A stretch of 64,000 nt of DNA from contig JAHJAR010000288.1 of the NCBI GenBank assembly GCA_018814045.1, positions 1 to 64,000 of the forward strand, read 5' to 3'. The position numbers and the translations under genes were made by a program. Under the pieces are notes generated by a model, which saw only the letters and a program-made list of their open reading frames with translations, was not told where the DNA came from and made no database searches. Source of the stretch: Planctomycetota bacterium. GTDB taxonomy: Bacteria; Planctomycetota; Phycisphaerae; UBA1845; Fen-1342. How positions within the stretch are numbered: the first letter of the stretch is position 1; the number at the start of each line of letters is the position of its first letter. Shown one piece after another: positions 28,151-34,692 of the stretch.

Positions 28151-28180
28151 ACACGCGCCGCTCGGTTCAGATACAGCGCC

Positions 28181-28927
28181 TCAGCGGGCGATGTCCGGGT
28201 CGTACTTGTTTTGAAAAAACTCCGGCGGCAGCCCGCTCCCTGATACGATCGAGTACGTGCGCTCGAACACGAGCGGCTCGACGTGTCCATCCAACAGCGC
28301 GTAGTTGGCCTTGTTCTGATGCCGTTCGAGCTCGAGCTCCCGCCCGGCCAGTCGGCGTGAATCCCCAAACCACCAAGTCTCGGGGTGCACGTGGTCCGCC
28401 GCTGGAAAGCCAAGCCCCTCTACGTCTTCCTCGACCAGTTCGACCCAGAAGACCGTCGTGGCCGGTCGGCGGATCAGTGCCACGTGGTCGAAAGGCTCGC
28501 GCTCACCGATCGGGTAGACCATGTAGGAGTTGCTGGCGAAGCTCGTGCGACGGAAGCGGTCACCGGTGAGCGGCTGCGCCCAGTAGGGGCTGTCGTCTGA
28601 CGGACAGCGCACGATATCCGCCTGCCGCCCGTACTCCTCCGCCAGTTGCCGCACCCAGGTGCGTTCTTCGTCATCACTCTGGCCACCGTGGTACAGACCC
28701 GCGGTCGGAAACGTGTCGCAATGCTCATCGGTATAGAGCAACACGGCCGTCATCAGGGTGCGCATATTGCTCAGGCACACCGAAGCCCGGCCGCGTTCGC
28801 GCGCCTGCTTCAGGGCCGGCAACAGGATCGCCATCAGCACGGCCACGATTGCGATCACCACCAGCAGCTCAATCAACGTGAAGGCGCGACGCCGCGCAAT
28901 CGCGCGCCGTACGCAAGCGCAAGACAT
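28181..28927 (-). CDS. type II secretion-like pseudopilin
   Basis: The 248-residue protein opens with a prepilin motif after a 14-residue basic leader ([20 protein letters not shown]). The residue before FTLIE is Ala rather than Gly, which peptidases tolerate less often. [15 protein letters not shown] follows the helix, then a soluble head and a late [11 protein letters not shown] motif, both typical for planctomycete pseudopilins. It stands between the PEP-CTERM gene and the His/Cys-rich membrane protein gene on the same strand and may belong to their regulon. Confidence 0.87.
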   Translation of the reverse strand: MSCACVRRAIARRRAFTLIELLVVIAIVAVLMAILLPALKQARERGRASVCLSNMRTLMTAVLLYTDEHCDTFPTAGLYHGGQSDDEERTWVRQLAEEYGRQADIVRCPSDDSPYWAQPLTGDRFRRTSFASNSYMVYPIGEREPFDHVALIRRPATTVFWVELVEEDVEGLGFPAADHVHPETWWFGDSRRLAGRELELERHQNKANYALLDGHVEPLVFERTYSIVSGSGLPPEFFQNKYDPDIAR

Positions 28928-29011
28928 GGCGCATCTCCGTCAGAGAATCTAGGTCAATAAGCCAGTTGCCCGCTGAGACTGAATCAGCGCGCGCGATTCG
29001 GGGACAACAGA

Positions 29012-29037
29012 GAGCCGCGGGCTTCAGCCCGCGCGGC
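29012..29037. repeat. palindromic repeat family B, copy 2
   Basis: GAGCCGCGGGCTTCAGCCCG then CGCGGC forms a compact hairpin between two minus-strand genes. It matches the copy at 9327-9354. Confidence 0.75.
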
Positions 29038-29077
29038 CACAGGTTCAATGGACTGTCGCAAGCTCGCGCACGCTGAT

Positions 29078-29515
29078 TTAGACCGCCGAGTAGGTCAGCG
29101 GCGGACCACGGGGATTGATCGGTAGAGGTGCAGTATGGGCGAACTCGATCACCACCCCCGCCACTACGGCCAAAACTGGCACATCATCAACCGGCGGGGC
29201 TTCGACCGGCGGCTCGATCGAGATGAGACTCGCGGTGACACACAGCGGACAGCTCTTGGCCAAAACGCCCCCAACGCGGTACGGCGACTCCGCCACGCAT
29301 ACGCCGTCTTCATGATCCTGGTAATCAGATGCGGGCTCGAGGCGGCAGGGACTCTTGCGGCAGTGTGAGTGGTGGTGCCACTTCGGAACGGGAACGAGCA
29401 GTGTCGGACCGATCGCGATCAGGGCGGCTAGCGCTACCAGCCGTCGGCGCGGGGCCAAGCACCACCCCCCACCACTCCCCAACACGTAATCGGCGATACT
29501 TCTGACCACTGGCAC
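29078..29515 (-). CDS. small His/Cys-rich membrane or exported protein (DUF2946-like pattern)
   Basis: This 145-residue product has an N-terminal hydrophobic segment (LVALAALIAIGPTLLV) and then WHHHSHCRKSPC, CPLC and a second hydrophobic stretch ending PRGPPL. The CPLC and terminal R-G-P-P resemble the DUF2946 family, small proteins often found with metal-transport genes. The assignment is tentative. The start is GTG. About 56 bp upstream a direct repeat GGTATTA-CAG-GGTATTA (29571-29587) is a possible regulator site. It is first in a minus-strand row with pseudopilin and PEP-CTERM genes. Confidence 0.55.
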   Translation of the reverse strand: MPVVRSIADYVLGSGGGWCLAPRRRLVALAALIAIGPTLLVPVPKWHHHSHCRKSPCRLEPASDYQDHEDGVCVAESPYRVGGVLAKSCPLCVTASLISIEPPVEAPPVDDVPVLAVVAGVVIEFAHTAPLPINPRGPPLTYSAV

Positions 29516-29570
29516 GATCGGCCCCTTCGATTCACCCGCCGCCAGGCGCTGCTGCTCGTCGCGGCAAGCC

Positions 29571-29587
29571 GGTATTACAGGGTATTA
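29571..29587 (-). promoter_or_regulatory. direct repeat GGTATTA-N3-GGTATTA, possible operator or -10 region
   Basis: Two identical heptamers separated by 3 bp lie upstream of the His/Cys-rich gene. On the minus strand they read TAATACC twice, and either could form part of a -10 element. They stand out as A+T-rich in a G+C-rich stretch. Regulation is inferred only. Confidence 0.3.
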
Positions 29588-29785
29588 TCGCACGGCCCAG
29601 TCGCCTGTCAAGGGTCGCTTCCCCTGGGGTGGCAAGAACCCGCTGCTCCACGGTTGCCCGCTCTACTCATCTGTCGTACGGCCGAGTTGGTCAGCACAAC
29701 CCCGCTTGTCCCGTCGGCGGCTCGGCGATAGATTCACCATTCGGATAACCGGCAAGTCACGAGGCGACCGCTAGGAGCTTGGAAA

Positions 29786-30754
29786 ATGAAACTCGGAGTG
29801 ATGGGCGCAGGACTCGGCGGCATGGAGTGGGAAAAGGCTCTCGATTATTGCCAAAAGGTCGGCCTGGAAGCGATCGAGCTGCCCGCCGGGGCCTATCCCG
29901 GGAAGCCGTTCTTCGACCCGGAAGAAGTCCTCAAAGACGCGAAGAAACAGAAGAAAATCGTCGAGGACTGCAAGAAGCGCGGCTTGGAGATCATCGGCCT
30001 AGCCACGCACGGTAATCCCGTCAGCCCCAACCCCGAAATGCGCGCCCAGCACGAGCGCGATCACGACGTCGCCGTCAGGCTGGCCCCCAAGCTGGGCACC
30101 GACGTCGTGATCAACTTCTCTGGCTGCCCCGGCGGCGCACCCGGCGACAAGCTGCCCAACTGGGTTACCTGCGCCTGGCCGCCGGAGTACGGCGAGATTC
30201 TCAAGTACCAGTGGGACGACGTGCTGATCCCCTTCTGGACCAAGAAAAACCAGGAGGCCGCCAACGAGGGCGTCAAGATCGCCTTCGAGGCCCACCCCGG
30301 CTTCTGCGTTTACAACACCGAGACCATCCTTCGGTTGCGTGAAGCCTGCGGGCCGCAGCTCGGCGCCAACCTCGACCCGTCGCATTTCTTCTGGCAGGGC
30401 ATCGACCCGGTCGAGTCCGCCCGCGTGCTCGGCGACGCCGGCTGCATCTTCCACGTCCACGGCAAGGACACCGCCATCGACCCGCACAACACCAAGATCA
30501 ACGGCGTGCTCGACACCGGCAGCTACGCCGACCTCGGCAAACGAAGCTGGGTCTTTCGCACCTGCGGCTACGGCCACGGCGACGAATTCTGGAAGCCGTT
30601 CATCAGCATGTTGAAAATGAAAGGCTACGACGGCGTCATCAGCATCGAACACGAAGACTCGCTCATGAGCGTCCAGGAGGGCTTCGAAAAAGCCGTCGCG
30701 TATCTGCGCGGCGTCCTGATCAAAGAGAAGGCCGGCGAGGCGTGGTGGTTTTAG
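29786..30754 (+). CDS. sugar phosphate isomerase/epimerase (xylose isomerase-like TIM barrel)
   Basis: The 322-residue AP endonuclease 2 / xylose-isomerase-like TIM barrel shows MKLGVMGAGLGG, GLEAIELPAG, IAFEAHPGFCVYN (metal Glu), LGANLDPSHFFWQGID (Asp/His ligands), FHVHGKD and the C-terminal VISIEHEDSL (last metal Glu). It should isomerise or epimerise a sugar in the cytoplasm with a divalent metal; substrate unknown. A TAGGAGC Shine-Dalgarno precedes the ATG. The last ~180 bp are repeated at 31415-31607, beyond the PIN-domain pair. Confidence 0.9.
   Translation: MKLGVMGAGLGGMEWEKALDYCQKVGLEAIELPAGAYPGKPFFDPEEVLKDAKKQKKIVEDCKKRGLEIIGLATHGNPVSPNPEMRAQHERDHDVAVRLAPKLGTDVVINFSGCPGGAPGDKLPNWVTCAWPPEYGEILKYQWDDVLIPFWTKKNQEAANEGVKIAFEAHPGFCVYNTETILRLREACGPQLGANLDPSHFFWQGIDPVESARVLGDAGCIFHVHGKDTAIDPHNTKINGVLDTGSYADLGKRSWVFRTCGYGHGDEFWKPFISMLKMKGYDGVISIEHEDSLMSVQEGFEKAVAYLRGVLIKEKAGEAWWF
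30571..30754 (+). repeat. direct repeat, copy 1: 3' end of the isomerase gene
   Basis: This segment encodes GHGDEFWKPFISMLKMKG to the stop codon. Copy 2 at 31418-31607 matches it with about 20 differences over ~172 aligned bases (hand count) plus a 9-bp insertion near the start of copy 2. Confidence 0.92.
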
Positions 30755-30757
30755 CCG

Positions 30758-31204
30758 ATGCGGGTCTGTTTGGACGTCTGTTGCCTGAATCGGCCCTTCG
30801 ACGATCAGTCGCAGGAACGAATCAGGCTGGAAAGCGAGGCCGTCAAGCTCGTCTTCGATCTGGTCGCCAAGGGTTTGCACGCGTGGATCAGCAGCGAAGC
30901 AGTCGAGTTCGAGATCTCCCGGCATCCCGACGACCAGCAGCGCTTGAGCCTTCAGGTTCTTATCTCGCTAGCCAACGAGCGGCTTATCGTGGACAGCCAA
31001 GCGGCGACCCGAGCGGCGCAGTTGGAATCCGCGGGAATCCCGGCGATGGACGCCGTCCATCTCGCCGTTGCGGAACAACACGGTTGTGACGTGTTTCTGA
31101 CGACTGACGATACGCTGATGCGCCGTGTGGCGCGTCTTGGCAAAAAGCTTCAACTTCGGGTCGCAAACCCGGTACAATGGATTGCGGAGGTTTTGGAACC
31201 GTGA
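30758..31204 (+). CDS. PIN-domain ribonuclease, probable VapC-like toxin
   Basis: This 148-residue PIN domain has acidic residues at the expected places: D6 (CLDVCCLNRPFDD), E50 region, D98 (PAMDAVHLAVAEQHG) and D117 (CDVFLTTDD). PIN domains of this sort cut RNA with Mg2+. The start lies 3 bp after the isomerase stop. The gene overlaps the next start by 4 bp (GTGA), so the two are translationally coupled, in toxin-first order. Whether the pair is an active toxin-antitoxin module is inference. Confidence 0.85.
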   Translation: MRVCLDVCCLNRPFDDQSQERIRLESEAVKLVFDLVAKGLHAWISSEAVEFEISRHPDDQQRLSLQVLISLANERLIVDSQAATRAAQLESAGIPAMDAVHLAVAEQHGCDVFLTTDDTLMRRVARLGKKLQLRVANPVQWIAEVLEP

Positions 31205-31413
31205 CTGAGAAGACGCTCACAATTCCCGAGCTTCGGGCCGAAGGATTGAAGGCCCTGCGCGACCGGCTCGGCCCGGCTGGCACCCTCCGCTTCCTACAGC
31301 TCTTCGACCCCGGCAAGGGTGACTACACCGCCGACCGTGAACAGTGGCTCAAGGATCTGACGGTGGACGAGATCACGCGCCAAATCGAGGCCCGGCGCGA
31401 CGGAGCCGAATAG
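31201..31413 (+). CDS. small protein paired with the PIN domain, putative antitoxin
   Basis: Start GTG 31201 overlaps the PIN stop (GTGA); a longer frame from ATG 31177 exists but would overlap more. The 70-residue product has TLTIPELRAEGLKALRDRLG, then FLQLFDPGKGDYTADREQWL and a helical acidic end. I recall similar small proteins beside PIN genes, without a named family. No DNA-binding motif is obvious. Function as antitoxin rests on gene pairing. Confidence 0.65.
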   Translation: MTEKTLTIPELRAEGLKALRDRLGPAGTLRFLQLFDPGKGDYTADREQWLKDLTVDEITRQIEARRDGAE

Positions 31414-31417
31414 CTGG

Positions 31418-31607
31418 TCACGGCGACCGCGACGACGAGTTCTGGAAGCCGTTCATCAGCATGCTGAAAATGAAAGGCTGCAACGGCGTCATCAGCATCG
31501 AGCACGAAGACTCGCTCGTGAGCATCCAGGAAGGCTTCGAAAAAGCCGTCGCCTACCTCCGCTCGGTCCTGATCAAGGAAAAAGCCGGCGACGCGTGGTG
31601 GTTCTAA
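31418..31607 (+). pseudogene. direct repeat, copy 2: orphan 3' end of an isomerase gene
   Basis: The segment encodes GHGDRDDEFWKPFISMLKMK to a final DAWWF stop, homologous to the last ~60 residues of the isomerase at 29786-30754. It has no start or upstream domain and follows the putative antitoxin gene after 4 bp. Many differences are synonymous third-position changes, so the copies diverged under selection or came from a related genome rather than by a fresh duplication. Confidence 0.9.
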
Positions 31608-31611
31608 TCCT

Positions 31612-31652
31612 GTGGTACCGGTTTTCAACCGGTCAGTCTGTGTGGCACCGGC
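31612..31652. repeat. family C repeat, TGTGGTACCGGTTTTCAACCGG-like
   Basis: TGTGGTACCGGTTTTCAACC and then GTGTGGCACCGGCTAG are a hairpin followed by a second half copy. They lie between the orphan isomerase tail and the next minus-strand gene. Confidence 0.6.
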
Positions 31653-32287
31653 TAGTCGACGTGCTCGGAGCGCGGCGCAACGCCAAGTTGCTTCATGAGC
31701 TGCTGCCACTGCATGAATGCCTTGAAGACAAACTTGACGGCATCGCCCTTTGAGCCGACGCCACGCTTACGAGCAACGAGAATGTCAGTGCGGAATGGAA
31801 TACCGACGGGTCGGGAGACCCAGAAGCGATGTGACTTGGTCTTGCCGTTGTAGGCAAACTCGACGACGCCGTTATTCCGCAGGTCAGACTCAATCACACT
31901 GTACATGGGCTTGTCGTCGCTCAGAATACCGAGTTGCGGCGCGAGACCGGAGCGACCTTTGAGCCGCTTCAACGTGGCGTGTTTTTTCTCGTTTGCGAGG
32001 TCGGAGCAAATGAGAAGGCCAAGCTTCGAGGCCGCGTAATCCTCAACGCGTTTCCGCTTGCCGCTGGCGTCGATGAGATAGTCTTTGAAATGCCAGACGC
32101 TCTGAGCGAGGTTGAGAATGGCATCGCCTATGCCTTCATGCGGAAATGCAAAGCGAGATCCTCGGCCAACCCGTAGGCCGCGCGGCTCGGCGAGTGGGTC
32201 CAGTATCTCGAATTGCGAAATGGGCTGGGACAGCGCGAGATGCTGGCGCCGAATGCTGCGGGTTTCACGCTCAATCTTCTCGGTCAT
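31652..32287 (-). CDS. hypothetical protein, accessory region
   Basis: The 211-residue soluble protein has no signal peptide. Landmarks are FEILDPLAEP, AILNLAQSVWHFKDYLID, LLICSDLANEKKHATLKR and a beta C-terminal part (GVVEFAYNG...RPVGIPFR). The DLANEKKH segment resembles a motif in uncharacterised proteins from accessory regions; no name is known to me. G+C is visibly lower than in flanking housekeeping genes. It is divergent from the zinc-ribbon/nuclease operon. Confidence 0.65.
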   Translation of the reverse strand: MTEKIERETRSIRRQHLALSQPISQFEILDPLAEPRGLRVGRGSRFAFPHEGIGDAILNLAQSVWHFKDYLIDASGKRKRVEDYAASKLGLLICSDLANEKKHATLKRLKGRSGLAPQLGILSDDKPMYSVIESDLRNNGVVEFAYNGKTKSHRFWVSRPVGIPFRTDILVARKRGVGSKGDAVKFVFKAFMQWQQLMKQLGVAPRSEHVD

Positions 32288-32454
32288 GACGCCACAGAAT
32301 ACGCCACGACCGGATGAACCGCAAGTGGCTCAGACGGTAGCGTGCGTTACGGGACGCACCCAACGTGACTCGACAATCTTTGCAGACAGTCTAGACTGTT
32401 CAATTGCGGGTTTGGATTTGTGGGCAGGTCCAAGAAAGGGGCTTGAATTTGGCG

Positions 32455-33129
32455 ATGAAAAAGGCGGAAATGCAGGAGCACCGCGACGCATATAAAGACC
32501 GTATGACCCGTGCGTTTGCTGCCGAGAGAGACGGGGCATTCCATGAGGCAATCGAACTGGCACTTTCCTCATGGGATCATATCGACGGGATGATGCAGTA
32601 CGAACGCAAGTACGAAGACAGGGAATTTGACAGCGTTCAGGCCATCGACCTGATTCTCGAGTACGCTCCCTTCCTGCTTGATTTTCACACACTCGATAAG
32701 CTAGCAATACTGCTCAAGGACTACCGCCGGATCGAGAGACACACTTCAGATAGCTATGCTGAGAAGCTCGCCGAGGCCCGGTTGATAATGTGGGAGGCAC
32801 ATCGCCTTTGGGACTACCTAGAGTTCCATCCGGATGCGAGGCAGGATGAACTCCGAGCGAACCTGGGGGGCGACCAAGGCCAATGGCGCTCGGTGGCAAC
32901 CCTCTGGGAGAAGATGGGCTTACTTCGACGCACCCCTGAGGGGCGCTCCTACCGGTTAACCCTCTGCACGCGAATGGGAAAGGTGGTCCCAGCAAAATGC
33001 CCGTCGTGCGGTGCCGTCACTGAAGCTCCGAAGGCCATGTTTTTGGAGGACATCCGCTGTCCCGAATGCCGGGCTGTGGCGAGTTTCGTCTTTCATGCAG
33101 AGGAAACCACTGGCGACTTAAGGGAGTGA
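32455..33129 (+). CDS. helical / winged-helix / zinc-ribbon protein, partner of the DUF4041 nuclease
   Basis: ATG 32455 is preferred over a TTG at 32404. The 224-residue product starts with a TPR-like helical half (residues ~10-125; FHEAIELALSSWDHIDGMMQ). A winged-helix-like segment follows (~130-170: DELRANLGG...TLWEKMGLLRRTPEG). A C4 zinc ribbon ends it, with Cys182/185 (CPSC) and Cys202/205 (CPEC). No family was recognised. It ends 3 bp before the nuclease start, so the two are almost certainly one operon. It could be a regulator, sensor or substrate adaptor of the nuclease. Base composition is lower in G+C than surroundings. Confidence 0.75.
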   Translation: MKKAEMQEHRDAYKDRMTRAFAAERDGAFHEAIELALSSWDHIDGMMQYERKYEDREFDSVQAIDLILEYAPFLLDFHTLDKLAILLKDYRRIERHTSDSYAEKLAEARLIMWEAHRLWDYLEFHPDARQDELRANLGGDQGQWRSVATLWEKMGLLRRTPEGRSYRLTLCTRMGKVVPAKCPSCGAVTEAPKAMFLEDIRCPECRAVASFVFHAEETTGDLRE

Positions 33130-33132
33130 CCC

Positions 33133-34368
33133 ATGTTGTACGTCGTCGCGTTCCTAGTTGGATTGCTTCTCGGAGCAGGTGCCTTGATTGCTCTCTTGAT
33201 TGAGAAGCAAAGCAGGCTGCGGAGTGAGAAAAACAGGTTGGCAGAGGAAGACGAGAGGCTGAAACGGTTTCGCACAGAGATTGAGCGAGGGCGTAAAACG
33301 CTCACTCACGAGGCGGAACAAGTGAAAGTGGAGCGCCGGGAGTTTGACGCACGCGTAATCTCCTACAAGGAACTGCACGCCGAAAACCTGATCCTCAAAC
33401 GTGACCTCCAGAACATCGACGTCGATTTGCGAAAGCTCCAACTCGACCGTGAACTTCAGCGCGAGAGCCAAGCCAAGCTCGACGAGCGAACGAAGGAACT
33501 GGGGGGTCGCTACTTGAAGGAGAATGTGAAGTGGATCGGGTCCTCACTCACCGCCAACAACTTTGCCGCCTGCAAGAAACGCCTTCTGACCGTGATCGAG
33601 CGTTGCCGAGGAATCGGTTTCGACGTCACACCGGACGAGGAAGCCACGCTGTTGGCTGATCTGAAGACTGAATTCGAGAAGGCCGTGCGTGCCGCCTTGG
33701 AACGCGAGGAACAGGCCCGGATTAAGGCCCAGATCCGCGAAGAGCAGCAGCTTGAGAAAGAGATCGAGCGTGAACTTAAGCAGCTTGAGCGCGAGCAAGC
33801 TGCCATTCAGGCTGCGCTCGAGAAGGCCCTCGCGGAAGCCAAGGACGAACACAGCGAAGAGGTCGAGCGTCTCAAGGCGAGGCTGGCCGACGCAGAACAA
33901 AGAGCCGAGCGCACGAAATCGCGTGCGGAAATGACCAAGTCCGGCCATGTTTATGTCATTTCCAACATCGGCTCCTTCGGTGAAGCGGTTTTGAAAATTG
34001 GCATGACGCGCCGCCTCGAACCAAACGATCGAGTTCGAGAATTGGGCGACGCCTCCGTTCCGTTCCCTTTCGACGTGCACATGATGGTGTCGTCAGACGA
34101 CGCACCAAAGCTGGAGAACTCGCTACATAAGGCACTTCACGGAGTGCGCGTGAACAAGGTGAATCCTCGCAAAGAGTTCTTCAAGACAGACATCGAAACC
34201 GTACGTCAGCTCATCGAAGAGAACCACGGTGAAGTGGACTACGTCGTCGACGCTGAGGCGCTTGAGTATCGCCAGAGCCTTGAGATTTCGGACGACGATG
34301 AGGAGTACATCGAAAGGGTGTACGGCACGTTGAGCGATGATGACGAGATCAGTGCCGATGACGATTGA
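33133..34368 (+). CDS. membrane-anchored DUF4041 / Mug113 GIY-YIG nuclease (SNIPE-like)
   Basis: Residues 2-23 are a transmembrane helix (VVAFLVGLLLGAGALIALLI). Residues 25-120 are coiled coil. About 125-265 matches DUF4041 (VTPDEEATLLADLKTEFEKA; REEQARIKAQIREEQ). Residues 271-350 are a Mug113/T5orf172 GIY-YIG nuclease: HVYVISN (273-278), LKIGMTRR (287-294), RVRELGDASVPF, LENSLHKALH with Glu328, and RKEFF. An acidic tail (DDDEISADDD) ends the 411-residue chain. This domain order is that of SNIPE, described as a membrane-tethered nuclease cutting phage DNA during entry; the family identity is strong, function here is inferred. It sits 3 bp after the zinc-ribbon gene, in lower-G+C DNA. Confidence 0.88.
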   Translation: MLYVVAFLVGLLLGAGALIALLIEKQSRLRSEKNRLAEEDERLKRFRTEIERGRKTLTHEAEQVKVERREFDARVISYKELHAENLILKRDLQNIDVDLRKLQLDRELQRESQAKLDERTKELGGRYLKENVKWIGSSLTANNFAACKKRLLTVIERCRGIGFDVTPDEEATLLADLKTEFEKAVRAALEREEQARIKAQIREEQQLEKEIERELKQLEREQAAIQAALEKALAEAKDEHSEEVERLKARLADAEQRAERTKSRAEMTKSGHVYVISNIGSFGEAVLKIGMTRRLEPNDRVRELGDASVPFPFDVHMMVSSDDAPKLENSLHKALHGVRVNKVNPRKEFFKTDIETVRQLIEENHGEVDYVVDAEALEYRQSLEISDDDEEYIERVYGTLSDDDEISADDD

Positions 34369-34692
34369 CTCTGCCTCCTCGGACGGCTGGCATACTTTCG
34401 CCGAGAGGCGTAAGCATGTCGGCGGGCGGGAGAGGCGAACATGCCCCTGGAAACACGGCGACACGCCGTGCGAGACGCCATGGCACCCGAGCCCTCGGGC
34501 ACGGAGAGCGCATGCCTGAAGGGGACTTGCACCCCTCCGATCGAGCACACTCTCAGGCGCACTAGCGTCCGGGCCGCGACCGTGAGGAGCGGTTGTTGCG
34601 CACGAGGGGCACAGCTCCCTCACGGTCGCGGCTCGGTTCTGCTCTTGGACGCTCAGCACGGCAGTGGTCAGCCGTAACGCGGTTCGTTCGGT
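34369..34692. other. intergenic region between convergent genes, repeat-rich
   Basis: These 324 bp separate the nuclease gene from the DUF5010-like gene. They hold a GCACCCGAGCCCTCGGGC hairpin near 34487-34504 and a family A palindrome (34571-34636). Open frames here are made of the repeats. Confidence 0.6.
34571..34636. repeat. palindrome family A, full copy
   Basis: GGGCCGCGACCGTGAGGAGC and AGCTCCCTCACGGTCGCGGC are inverted arms around a ~25-bp loop. It lies between convergent genes. Confidence 0.85.

Noticed and set aside
34441-34677. Small frame after the nuclease gene
   Set aside because: Made of a hairpin and a family A palindrome.
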